From positions 109,996 to 173,995 of the forward strand of contig SFVK01000004.1 in assembly GCA_004561545.1 (NCBI GenBank): 64,000 nucleotides of DNA, given 5' to 3'. Shown here one piece after another: positions 33,091 through 40,469 of the stretch (the stretch's first letter is position 1; each line of letters begins with the position of its first letter). Under the pieces are notes generated by a model that ran no database searches, was not told the origin of the DNA, and saw only the letters and a list, made by a program, of their open reading frames with translations. The DNA comes from a bacterium. GTDB taxonomy: Bacteria; Bacillota; Clostridia; Oscillospirales; Ruminococcaceae. The translations under genes and the position numbers were made by a program.

Positions 33091-34077
33091 TTACGCGCCC
33101 AGCGTGGCGGCCATGACGGCCTTAATGGTGTGCATCCGGTTTTCGGCCTCCTGGAACACGATGGACTGCGGACCGTTAAAGACCTCATCGGTCACTTCCA
33201 TGGCGTCGCGGCCGAACTTCTCCCCCATCTCCTTACCAATGGCGGTTTTGTGGTCATGGAAGGCGGGCAGACAGTGCATAAAAACGGCATCGGGCCCGGC
33301 CTTTGCCATGAGGGCCGCGTTGACCTGGTAGGGGCTCAGCGCCTCGATGCGCTCGGCCCAGACTTCCACTGGCTCGCCCATGCTGACCCACACATCGGTG
33401 TAGATCACATCAGCGCCTGCGGCGGCGCCGGTGTCCTCGCTGAGGGTGATCGACGCGCCGGTCTCCGCGGCGATGGCCTTGCAGCGGGCCACCAGCTCCT
33501 GTGCGGGCCAGTAGGCTTTGGGGGCACAGGCCACAAAGTCAAGGCCCATCTTGGCGCATCCGATCATGAGGGAATTGCCCATATTATAGCGGGCATCGCC
33601 CATGTAAACGAACTTGAGCCCCGCCAGCGGGCCGAAATGCTCCCGGATGGTGAGGAAGTCCGCCAGAATCTGGGTGGGATGATATTCGTTGGTCAGGCCA
33701 TTCCAGACCGGAACGCTGGAATACCGGGCCAGTTCCTCCACAATCTCCTGGCCGTAGCCGCGGTACTCGATGCCGTCAAACATGCCGCAGAGCACCTGGG
33801 CGGTGTCGGCAATGGACTCCTTCTTGCCGATCTGGCTGCCCGTAGGGTCCAGGTAGGTGGTGCCCATGCCCAGATCATGGGCCGCCACCTCAAAGGAGCA
33901 GCGGGTACGGGTGGAGGTCTTTTCAAAAATCAGCGCAACGTTTTTGCCGCGCAGCGTATCGTGGGCAATGCCGGCCTTCTTCTTGGCCTTGAGCTCCGCA
34001 GCCAGGTCCAGCAAACCGGCAATCTCCTGCGGGGTATAATCCAGCAGGGTCAGAAAATCTCTCCCTTTCAAATCCAT
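33091..34077 (-). CDS. argF: Ornithine carbamoyltransferase
   Basis: 328-aa carbamoyltransferase that makes citrulline from ornithine and carbamoyl phosphate, or runs in reverse in arginine catabolism. The carbamoyl-phosphate loop is [16 protein letters not shown], the ornithine motif VWVSMGE, and catalytic [10 protein letters not shown] are visible. GGGAGGA precedes ATG 34077. No other arg or arc gene is adjacent, so anabolic (argF) versus catabolic (arcB) use is undecided; upstream ARG boxes show arginine control. Confidence 0.92.
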   Translation of the reverse strand: MDLKGRDFLTLLDYTPQEIAGLLDLAAELKAKKKAGIAHDTLRGKNVALIFEKTSTRTRCSFEVAAHDLGMGTTYLDPTGSQIGKKESIADTAQVLCGMFDGIEYRGYGQEIVEELARYSSVPVWNGLTNEYHPTQILADFLTIREHFGPLAGLKFVYMGDARYNMGNSLMIGCAKMGLDFVACAPKAYWPAQELVARCKAIAAETGASITLSEDTGAAAGADVIYTDVWVSMGEPVEVWAERIEALSPYQVNAALMAKAGPDAVFMHCLPAFHDHKTAIGKEMGEKFGRDAMEVTDEVFNGPQSIVFQEAENRMHTIKAVMAATLGA

Positions 34078-34110
34078 GGACGGGTCCTCCCTCTTGCTAT
34101 GTCTTTTGCT

Positions 34111-34139
34111 ATTATGCCACAACCGCAGCCGGATTGCAA
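34111..34139 (-). promoter_or_regulatory. Promoter of argF
   Basis: On the minus strand TTGCAA (34139-34134), 17-bp spacer, CATAAT (34116-34111), 34 bp before the start codon. Confidence 0.7.
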
Positions 34140-34147
34140 GCCTTTTT

Positions 34148-34181
34148 TGAATATCTATTCATCATTTTGGAATATATATTC
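34148..34181. promoter_or_regulatory. Paired ARG boxes (ArgR/AhrC operator)
   Basis: TGAATATCTATTCA (34148-34161) and GAATATATATTC (34170-34181) are near-perfect palindromes of the ARG-box type. Their centres are exactly 21 bp apart, the spacing bound by one ArgR hexamer. They lie just upstream of the argF -35 rather than over the promoter. Confidence 0.75.
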
Positions 34182-34197
34182 AGTTTGTGCAGGGCAC

Positions 34198-34247
34198 AAA
34201 ACCAGCCCGCCCGCCTCGGAGCAAGATTTCCGGGGCGGGCGGGCTGG
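34198..34247 (-). terminator. Terminator of the beta-galactosidase gene
   Basis: CCAGCCCGCCCGCC (34202-34215) pairs with GGCGGGCGGGCTGG (34234-34247); on the minus strand TTTTGTGCC follows. Confidence 0.8.
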
Positions 34248-34270
34248 TTGTTATGAGAAGGGGTTTGGAA

Positions 34271-36523
34271 TTATTTCTTGATCTGGATCAGCGCATCGTT
34301 GATCTGCTGCTTCATCTCGGCAGTAACGCTCTTGCCGGCCATCTTCATCAGGTCGGACAGGCGCATCATGCCGTAGAAGCCGGCCATCGGGTTGTCATCG
34401 CTCTTGTCGGACTTCTCGGCATCGTTCATCATGCTGAAGGAGGTGCCGCCCAGGATCTGGGCCATGGCACCCTGGAGGACCTTGGCGGTCTCGGGGTTGG
34501 CCATCAGAACGCTGACCTTATCCTTGATGGAATAGTAGCCGGCGGGGAACTTCATGGCCTTGCGGGCGGCCACGGCGGCGGGATCGTCAAACCAGTTGGC
34601 GCCTTGGTTGCCTTCCGGCACATCGTAGGCGTAGTTGTGCTCGGCCACAGGGCGCACCGTGATGGTGTTGCCCTCCACATCGCCGCTCCTGGCGGTGATG
34701 ACGTTGTCGCCGTCCCGGAGGGCCACATTCTCGAACAGAACCTCATGGTCCACGGCGGCCTTGGTGGCAACGGCCTCGCCGTTCACATACAGCGTCACTT
34801 CATCGCAGTTGGTGTAGACATCGATGAAGCGCTCGTCGGGGGCGCGGTCCACAAACCGCTCGCCGCAGACATGAACCATCGGCTTGGTGGTCCAGTAGGC
34901 CTGATAGATGTAGAAGGCATCCTTCTTTGTCTTGCGGTCATAGGTCACAAGGCCCTTGTTGTTGCGGCCCTGCACACCGCCCTCATCGCGGGCGTCGGCG
35001 GCAAAGTCAAACATATTCCACACATGGGTCGCCCACAGGTAGGGACGGGTGGCAAAGGTCTTGAGCATCTCGTGATGATAGTGGCTGGCGTACTCCTCGG
35101 TGTAGTCGTGGTTGTCGGGGTAAGCGGTGTGCCACTTGAGGATGTTCTCGGCGCCGTACTCCGAGACGCCCAGGCAGCGGTCGGGGTTGAGGGCATGGAA
35201 CTTGTCCAGCCAGGGACCGTTGTCCTCCACATCGCCGACATACCAGCCAAAGTAATGGTTGTAGCTCTGCAGGTCGGTGATATAGGTGTGTTCGGAATCC
35301 ATGGGAACCATAGAAACCTGGGCCATGGTGGTCAGGCGGCTGGGGTCCAGCTTTTTGGCCAGAGCGTTGAGCTCGGTCAGGTTCTGATACAGCGCCTCGC
35401 TCTCGCCGGCGATGGTGATCTCGTTGGAGATGCCCCAGAAGAAGATGGAGGGATGGTTGTAGTTCTGGGCGATCAGCTCGGTCATCTGGCTGATGGTATT
35501 GTCGTGGGCTTCCTGGGTGGGAATGAACTGGCTGATGAAGGGGATCTCGGCCCACAGCACAAAGCCGGTGTGGTCACACAGGCTGTAGAAATACTGGTCA
35601 TGCTGGTAGTGGGCCAGACGGATGGTGTTGGCGCCCACTTCCTTGATGAGGGCGATGTCCTCCTCATGCTCTTTGGGCGTGATGGCCCAGCCCATATCCT
35701 GGCGGTCCTGGTGGCGGGAAACGCCGTGCAGGGGGTAGGACTTGCCGTTGAGGAAGAAGCCCTTGTCGGGGTCCACATGGAAGGAACGGTAGCCGTAGGT
35801 CTCGGTGACGGCATCCAGCACCGCGCCGTCCTTCTCGATGGTGGCCTCGCAGGTGTAGCAGTAGGGGTCCTCCATGCTGTTCCACAGATGGGGCTCCTTG
35901 ACCTTGATCTTGATGACGGTATGCGCGGCGGCGTCAGCGGCACTCTGCGCCACCACATTGCCCTCGGCATCCTTCAGGGCCACCTTGACGGTGCAGCCCT
36001 CGGCGCCCACGGGGAACAGATCCACGCGGGTCATGCCGTTGGCGCGCGGGGTGACAAAGACGCCGGAGGTGCCGTCCTTGAGCAGGTCAAAGTGGGCGGG
36101 GGTAACCTCGATGAAGTTGACGGCACGGTACAGACCGCCGTAGAAGGTAAAGTCGGCGTTCTGGGGGTAGATATCTGAGACCGCGTTGGTGACTTCCACC
36201 GTGAGGATGTTGTCTGCGGGCTTCATGGCGGGGGTCAGGTCAAAGCGGAAGGTGGAAAAACCGCCCTTGTGGCAGCCCATCTCCCGGCCATTGCAGTAGA
36301 CGGTGGCCACATGGTTGGCGCCCTGAAACTCAATATACTGCTTTTTGCCCTCGGTGGGGTTGGGCAGCTCCAGATGATAGCAGCCCAGGCCGCGCCAATA
36401 GGGACCATCGGCCATACCGTCCTGGCCGTCGATGTTATTCCAGGTATGGGGCAGGGCCACCTTGGTAAAGGCGTCGCCGTCCTTGGCAAACAGTGCTTCG
36501 GTCAAACGAACAGAATTGCGCAT
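34271..36523 (-). CDS. Glycoside hydrolase family 2 beta-galactosidase
   Basis: 750-aa intracellular GH2 enzyme without signal peptide. The N-terminal jelly-roll sugar-binding domain has VALPHTWNNIDGQDG and GPYWRGLGCYHL. The Ig-like domain is followed by a TIM barrel with HGVSRHQDRQDMG, acid/base E368 in WGISNEITIAG and nucleophile E455 in LGVSEYGAEN. A C-terminal DUF4982-like region and a 55-residue Met/Lys-rich tail (about 695-750) are additions to the minimal fold. AAGGAGAG precedes ATG 36523. Single-gene transcript; substrate probably lactose or other beta-galactosides. Confidence 0.9.
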   Translation of the reverse strand: MRNSVRLTEALFAKDGDAFTKVALPHTWNNIDGQDGMADGPYWRGLGCYHLELPNPTEGKKQYIEFQGANHVATVYCNGREMGCHKGGFSTFRFDLTPAMKPADNILTVEVTNAVSDIYPQNADFTFYGGLYRAVNFIEVTPAHFDLLKDGTSGVFVTPRANGMTRVDLFPVGAEGCTVKVALKDAEGNVVAQSAADAAAHTVIKIKVKEPHLWNSMEDPYCYTCEATIEKDGAVLDAVTETYGYRSFHVDPDKGFFLNGKSYPLHGVSRHQDRQDMGWAITPKEHEEDIALIKEVGANTIRLAHYQHDQYFYSLCDHTGFVLWAEIPFISQFIPTQEAHDNTISQMTELIAQNYNHPSIFFWGISNEITIAGESEALYQNLTELNALAKKLDPSRLTTMAQVSMVPMDSEHTYITDLQSYNHYFGWYVGDVEDNGPWLDKFHALNPDRCLGVSEYGAENILKWHTAYPDNHDYTEEYASHYHHEMLKTFATRPYLWATHVWNMFDFAADARDEGGVQGRNNKGLVTYDRKTKKDAFYIYQAYWTTKPMVHVCGERFVDRAPDERFIDVYTNCDEVTLYVNGEAVATKAAVDHEVLFENVALRDGDNVITARSGDVEGNTITVRPVAEHNYAYDVPEGNQGANWFDDPAAVAARKAMKFPAGYYSIKDKVSVLMANPETAKVLQGAMAQILGGTSFSMMNDAEKSDKSDDNPMAGFYGMMRLSDLMKMAGKSVTAEMKQQINDALIQIKK

Positions 36524-36791
36524 GATACACACTCTCCTTGTCATTGCAAAAGCGGAAGCCAATCTCCGCAGCCGCTGGCGCGGCCTTTCATACAGTTTCA
36601 GTATAGCGGATTTGGGCGACGGGGTGGGAGAAAAAATTTTGAAAAAAACCGTATTTTTTTATTGATTTTGTCCCGTCCCGGTGCAAAAGAGGCCGTTTTT
36701 TCCCGATTTTCAACCGTTTTGACCGGTTTTCCACTGTGGAATTGTGGAAAACCCCGTTCAAAATAAAATTTCACATTCTGTTTTGTAACAA

Positions 36792-36849
36792 CTCGGTGAC
36801 AAGTCTCGTTCTATAATATAGGAAACAAAAGGAATAGGAGGTCACCGAG
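36792..36849. promoter_or_regulatory. Promoter and inverted repeat before the orphan winged-helix gene
   Basis: TATAAT at 36812-36817 is the -10. CTCGGTGAC (36792-36800) and GTCACCGAG (36841-36849) are perfect inverted repeats flanking it. The right arm runs from the Shine-Dalgarno (AGGAGGT) to the base before the start codon. This looks like an autoregulatory operator with half-sites on both sides of the -10. Confidence 0.5.
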
Positions 36850-36850
36850 G

Positions 36851-37153
36851 ATGACCCAAACGATGGAAACCGTAACCAATTACAAAGATTTGACCGTAGA
36901 CCCACTGGCTCACAGTGTGACCCGCAGCGGGCAGCAAGTACCGCTGACCCCGAAGGAGTTTGCGCTGCTGCAGACATTGCTGGATCATCGCGGCCGGGTG
37001 ATGACCCGGGGGGATCTGCTCAGCAACGCCTGGGGATACTCCTGCACGGGGCTGACCCGCACGGTGGACGTCCACATCCAGCGGTTGCGCCGCAAGCTGG
37101 GTTTGGAACAGGAGATCCAGACGGTATACCGGGTGGGATACAAGATGCACTGA
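36851..37153 (+). CDS. Stand-alone OmpR-type winged-helix DNA-binding protein
   Basis: 100 aa, corresponding only to the C-terminal effector domain of OmpR regulators (LTPKEFALLQTLLDHRGRVMTRGDLLSNAWGY ... VDVHIQRLRRKLG ... VYRVGYKM). No receiver domain precedes it and the region upstream is non-coding, so this is a genuine single-domain protein, not an obvious truncation. It cannot be controlled by phosphorylation; dosage or autoregulation through the flanking inverted repeat is likely. Confidence 0.82.
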   Translation: MTQTMETVTNYKDLTVDPLAHSVTRSGQQVPLTPKEFALLQTLLDHRGRVMTRGDLLSNAWGYSCTGLTRTVDVHIQRLRRKLGLEQEIQTVYRVGYKMH

Positions 37154-37296
37154 AATCTTTGATGCAAACGAGTGATTGTCCGGTTTATTACCCTGACGCC
37201 CTGCTATAATGAAAGGGTAAGCAGCGGGGGTTGACAGAACCGCAGCGGTGGGGTATGCTGAAAACAGGAACATAATTTTGAAACGGAGGCCCCGCC

Positions 37297-37653
37297 ATGA
37301 GCCAGATGTACGATGTGATCCGGGAGCTCTGCCGCCGCAAGGGCACAGATGTGACCAAAATGTGCCGTGCCCTTGGCATTCCGCGCAGCACGCTGTCTGA
37401 GCTGGCGGCAGGGCGCACCAAACAGCTGACCCTGAAGCACGCCCAGCCCATCGCAGACTATTTCGGCGTGACCATCGGGCAGCTGGCGGGAACCGAGCCG
37501 CTGGAGCCGGGGAGTGCCGTCTGCGATGACGCCATCCGGGACGAGCCCATCGCCGCTTACGAGAATCTGAAGCGCTATCTGACCGAGCAGGACAAGGAGG
37601 ACATTGTGACCCTGATCCGGCTGCGGGCCGAGCTCAATCAGGGCAGGCGCTGA
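37297..37653 (+). CDS. XRE-family transcriptional regulator
   Basis: 118 aa with an N-terminal helix-turn-helix (VTKMCRALGIPRSTLSELAAGRTKQLTL) and a C-terminal helical tail. CGGAGG precedes ATG 37297. It is followed 19 bp later by an ImmA/IrrE-like protease gene, the classic repressor/antirepressor-protease arrangement of mobile elements, though no integrase is nearby. Confidence 0.85.
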   Translation: MSQMYDVIRELCRRKGTDVTKMCRALGIPRSTLSELAAGRTKQLTLKHAQPIADYFGVTIGQLAGTEPLEPGSAVCDDAIRDEPIAAYENLKRYLTEQDKEDIVTLIRLRAELNQGRR

Positions 37654-37672
37654 GCGGCGGGAGGGAACGCGA

Positions 37673-38116
37673 TTGCCGGAACACAGCCTGAAAGGAACGC
37701 TGACCGAGATGACCCGGGAGGGCATCACGGTGGCGGAATGCCCGCTCAAGGGCAGCCGCTGCCTGGCGCTGCAAAACGGGCGTCTGGTGGGGGTGAACAC
37801 CGCCCGGTTTGAGAATACCGCCGAGCTGCACACCGCGCTGATCCATGAGGACGGCCACTTTGCCAGCGGAGCTTTTTATCTGCCCTACTCCCCCTACCAG
37901 CTCAAGGCCCAGGCGGAGTACCGGGCCGACAAGGCCGCCATCCTGAAGCATATCCCCTACCTCGAGCTGGCGGCCCGGCTGCGCGCCGGGGACAGCCCCG
38001 CCGAGGCCGCCGAGTATTTCTGCGTGACCGAGGAATACCTGTGCAAGGCCTACGAGCTGTACCGGGAGCTGGGATATCGGTTCGACGCAGAGGACGCTTC
38101 TCCCGGTTCGGAATAA
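37673..38116 (+). CDS. ImmA/IrrE family metallopeptidase
   Basis: 147 aa. The zinc motif HEDGH (in HTALIHEDGHFASGAF, about residue 61) and the later acidic ligand region AQAEYRADKAA match the ImmA/IrrE (DUF955) family that cleaves XRE repressors. Starts at TTG 37673 with GGGAGGG 7 nt upstream. It is paired with the XRE gene at 37297, its probable target. A strong terminator follows. Confidence 0.82.
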   Translation: MPEHSLKGTLTEMTREGITVAECPLKGSRCLALQNGRLVGVNTARFENTAELHTALIHEDGHFASGAFYLPYSPYQLKAQAEYRADKAAILKHIPYLELAARLRAGDSPAEAAEYFCVTEEYLCKAYELYRELGYRFDAEDASPGSE

Positions 38117-38124
38117 TTCAAAAA

Positions 38125-38160
38125 CGCCCTGACGCAAAAATTGGCGTCAGGGCGCTGTTT
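38125..38160 (+). terminator. Terminator after the XRE-ImmA pair
   Basis: CGCCCTGACGC (38125-38135) pairs with GCGTCAGGGCG (38144-38154), 11 bp perfect, followed by CTGTTT. Confidence 0.75.
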
Positions 38161-38335
38161 GGATTCATCGCCGGATACCCGGTTCTGGCGCAGCCGCTGT
38201 GAGTTTACAGGAAGAATGAAAAATGAGGGATAAACGGCGGACGGGGCGGATATGGAAGTCGGAAAAGGCGGGATAAGCCGAAAATAAACATAAGAACGCC
38301 AAAAACCATAATTGTTAAACGGGAAAGCAGGCATA

Positions 38336-38375
38336 AAAATTGCAAGCCCTTGGAATGGAGCTTGCAATTTTTTTG
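38336..38375 (+). terminator. Second terminator, isolated
   Basis: AAAATTGCAAGC (38336-38347) pairs with GCTTGCAATTTT (38360-38371), followed by TTTT. No recognisable gene lies between this and the previous terminator (38161-38335), so it may end a short untranslated RNA or shield the flanking prophage. Confidence 0.7.
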
Positions 38376-38865
38376 GCCGATTTTTTAGGGGTTGCGACAG
38401 GAAAAAAGAGCAAATCGACAGCCGCGTTTATGACCGTTTAAGAAGTACCTGGCTTGTTTACGGTGGCAACAAAAAGATAATGGTAAATCGAATATTAAAT
38501 GAAAATTAAATTGCGTTTAAGAAAAGGAACGTATTGTTTAATTTCAAACAAAAACCAAGATTTTTCTTGTTGCATAAGTGGCGAAAGTGCGGAACTTTTG
38601 GTTCCGCACTATTTTTAAGGTTCCGATTACGATAGTACGTCATAATTTCGAGCTTTTTTCAGGATGTGAAAAAAGCCTGGTTCCGCAGGCGTTGGGCAAA
38701 AATTGGTGGTCTACACGCTGCCATTAAGGGAAGATTATACGATCCACATTTTTGCAAGGCTATCAGGGATTAGTTTGCAAAAATTGCTGTAAAAATAACC
38801 CCTAGCGTTGGAATCCAACAAAAGCGAGACAGAAAGGCCGCTCTTGTGCCATGCTGGATTTGGAA
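38376..38865. other. AT-rich non-coding stretch holding the prophage left end
   Basis: 490 bp without a supported gene between the chromosomal terminator and the phage repressor. It holds a perfect 10-bp hairpin (38586-38610, arm AGTGCGGAAC) followed by ATTTTT, and three copies of a GCAAAAAT-type motif: direct GCAAAAATTG at 38696 and 38777, inverted at 38748-38755. These repeats are candidates for transposase end-binding sites. The exact phage end cannot be fixed without the right end. Confidence 0.45.
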
Positions 38866-39480
38866 TTAGAATCCCCTTTCGTCCAATGCCCCATCGTCGC
38901 TGCGACGCGGATCGGGGCTGGAGGGGAAGTAGTATTGCTGGGTATCCACCAGATCTGCGCTCAGTAGCTTCATGTAGAAGTTATATGCTTTTGCAAAATC
39001 TATCTTTAGCCCCTCTTCGCCGCGCTGGGCTTCCTGCTGATAATTACGGGCAAAATCATAGGCGATGTTGCAGAAATGCTCCAGTAAATAAGTGGAGCGG
39101 CGCTGAAACTCAGCATCTTCTACGTGCAAAGCGTTGGCAATATAGGCCAATGCTCCGCGTACATAGAACTGCGTTTCAGGGCTGGCCTTCTGATAACTTT
39201 CCAGAAGGCCAGGCAACAAAGATACATCTATTTTCTTGAGTTCGTCGAGTGTTGAGGGCGATTCCCACAAAGTCGAAGAGGGATCATCTGTTTCGCCACG
39301 GAGGTACGCGCCGGATACATTGAAGTATTGCTCAAGGCAAGCCATCGCCTTAGAATTTGGCTCTCTCCGCCCCGATTCATAGCTGTTGATAGAGTGAACG
39401 GAAAGCCCTGTTTCACTTGCAAGCTGTGCCTGACTAAGCCCGTGTGCCTTTCGCAGCTCTTTGATCCGATTGGACGACAT
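38866..39480 (-). CDS. Prophage repressor, XRE family
   Basis: 204 aa with N-terminal helix-turn-helix (LRKAHGLSQAQLASETGLSVHSINSYESGRREPNSKAM, residues about 6-45) and a long C-terminal region of unknown type. ATG 39480 follows GGGAGG; the open frame upstream runs through the operators and is not coding. It is the only leftward gene of the switch region and is divergent from the Cro-like gene: functional equivalent of Mu c. No LexA-type self-cleavage dyad is evident. Confidence 0.85.
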   Translation of the reverse strand: MSSNRIKELRKAHGLSQAQLASETGLSVHSINSYESGRREPNSKAMACLEQYFNVSGAYLRGETDDPSSTLWESPSTLDELKKIDVSLLPGLLESYQKASPETQFYVRGALAYIANALHVEDAEFQRRSTYLLEHFCNIAYDFARNYQQEAQRGEEGLKIDFAKAYNFYMKLLSADLVDTQQYYFPSSPDPRRSDDGALDERGF

Positions 39481-39529
39481 AGTAGCCTCCCGTGTGTGAA
39501 ATAAACTCAATAGAGGGGGATATGGTTTC

Positions 39530-39631
39530 ATTATATCATGCAAAGTACAAATGTACACGGGAAAATACAAGAAAATTCTTGACATGTACATTTGTACGAG
39601 TTAAAATACACATAAGCAAGTACGTATGTAC
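39530..39631. promoter_or_regulatory. Lysis-lysogeny switch: divergent promoters and three operators
   Basis: Rightward promoter: TTGACA (39579-39584), 17-bp spacer, TAAAAT (39602-39607). Leftward -10: TATAAT on the minus strand (39535-39530). Operators: GTACAAATGTAC (39545-39556, over the leftward -35), GTACATTTGTAC (39586-39597, inside the rightward spacer; the exact reverse complement of the first) and GTACGTATGTAC (39620-39631, just after the rightward start). Occupancy of each would have a distinct effect, as in lambda. Confidence 0.8.
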
Positions 39632-39653
39632 GCACTCAAAAGGAGCGGACGCT

Positions 39654-39896
39654 ATGTTTGTTATCCCCAAAGTTGAATCCTTGCATCAGCGGAGGATAGC
39701 GCAAGGCCTGGATATGAAAGGACTGTCTACTAAGGCTGGCCTCCCTGGTAACGCGATCCTTCGCATTGAGAAAGGTGAATGTGCGAGAACGAATCATCTT
39801 CGCGCCCAGTCAATCGCTGACGCCCTCGGTTGTCAGGTGGAGGATATTTTCACCATCCCCAGTCGCACCGGCCAGACAGCCACTTCAAATAAGTAG
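39654..39896 (+). CDS. Cro/Ner-like small XRE regulator
   Basis: 80 aa, essentially one helix-turn-helix domain (HQRRIAQGLDMKGLSTKAGLPGNAILRIEKGECARTNHLRAQSIADALGC). ATG 39654 has AGGAG upstream; the open frame reaches back across the operators but those codons are not plausible. First rightward gene, so it probably shuts off the repressor promoter like Mu Ner. Confidence 0.8.
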   Translation: MFVIPKVESLHQRRIAQGLDMKGLSTKAGLPGNAILRIEKGECARTNHLRAQSIADALGCQVEDIFTIPSRTGQTATSNK

Positions 39897-39918
39897 ACCA
39901 GAACGGGGGAATGAACGG

Positions 39919-40002
39919 GTGGAACTTTGGAAATTTGCGATGGTCATCTCTCTGATAAGCCTGGTTCTTAGCGTGGTATCTTTGCTTTTTGCGTGTATGT
40001 AA
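39919..40002 (+). CDS. 27-aa hydrophobic membrane peptide
   Basis: GTG start at 39919 with GGGGGA 8 nt upstream. The peptide begins VELWKFAMVISLISLVL and is one uninterrupted transmembrane helix ending in Cys-Met. It lies between the Cro-like gene and the first hammerhead-like element, 8 nt before it. Size and composition recall type I toxin or phage inner-membrane effector peptides; function unknown. Confidence 0.5.
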   Translation: MELWKFAMVISLISLVLSVVSLLFACM

Positions 40003-40010
40003 ATATCTGA

Positions 40011-40073
40011 GCCGAAACGGCCCCACGGGGCCGTCTGCCGGGGATGACCGCCCGGTACTGATGATGGCAGGTC
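40011..40073 (+). ncRNA. Hammerhead-like ribozyme (type II), copy 1
   Basis: Order of elements: GCC (stem II 3' strand, 40011), GAAA, stem III ACGGCCC/GGGCCGU with loop CACG, cleavage triplet GUC (cut expected after 40035), stem I UGCCGGG/CCCGGUA with loop GAUGACCG, core CUGAUGA, then UGGCAGGUC. Loop I GACC can pair with the final GGUC as a pseudoknot. A15.1-U16.1 and C17 are as in hammerheads. Stem II is short (GGC/GCC) and needs one extra U after CUGAUGA. The element ends 12 nt before the next start codon. Confidence 0.8.
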
Positions 40074-40085
40074 GAGGAGAACGCC

Positions 40086-40469
40086 ATGCACATTCGCATT
40101 ATAGATGCCATACAGGAACAATATGGCGAGAAATACCCCACACTGGAGGATGCTCTGAACTGGTGGGCGTGGCCCGAGCATTGGCGGCGCGGCGCATGGG
40201 ACAGCGATTTTGTGACAGGTATAAAGACCGTTGAAACGGCGTTTAACCGGCTGTTCAAAAAGGAGGAAAAAACATTGGAGGAAGCGATTCTGGAGGCGCT
40301 GAAAGAAATGACCGGCGAAGAGCCCGGCACGATCGAGAAGGCGCTGGAGCGGCATTACCGCCGGGAGCTGCTGGACATCTGGCTACGGTATGAGGGCTTG
40401 ATCGGCTATACTGGTGAGATCCTGCGAGTGATGGAGGCGCTTGGCTATGACATTGATACAGAAGAATGA
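40086..40469 (+). CDS. Phage early protein, unknown function
   Basis: 127-aa acidic, helical protein (TLEDALNWWAWPEHW, EEAILEALKEMTGEEPGTIEKALERHYRREL). ATG 40086 with GAGGAG upstream, immediately after ribozyme copy 1. It overlaps the next gene by 23 bp. No family recognised. Confidence 0.7.
   Translation: MHIRIIDAIQEQYGEKYPTLEDALNWWAWPEHWRRGAWDSDFVTGIKTVETAFNRLFKKEEKTLEEAILEALKEMTGEEPGTIEKALERHYRRELLDIWLRYEGLIGYTGEILRVMEALGYDIDTEE

Noticed and set aside
34187..36178. 663-codon open frame opposite the beta-galactosidase
   Set aside because: Val/Gly/His-rich shadow; the opposite strand carries clear GH2 motifs and both catalytic glutamates.
38161..38335. tRNA or attachment site next to the prophage
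   Set aside because: No cloverleaf or T-arm consensus is present, and a Mu-like phage does not need a tRNA attachment site.
38312..38509. 65-codon ORF across the isolated terminator
   Set aside because: It starts inside a terminator stem and lacks a Shine-Dalgarno; the last 30 codons look protein-like but without a start. Perhaps a remnant, not reported as a gene.
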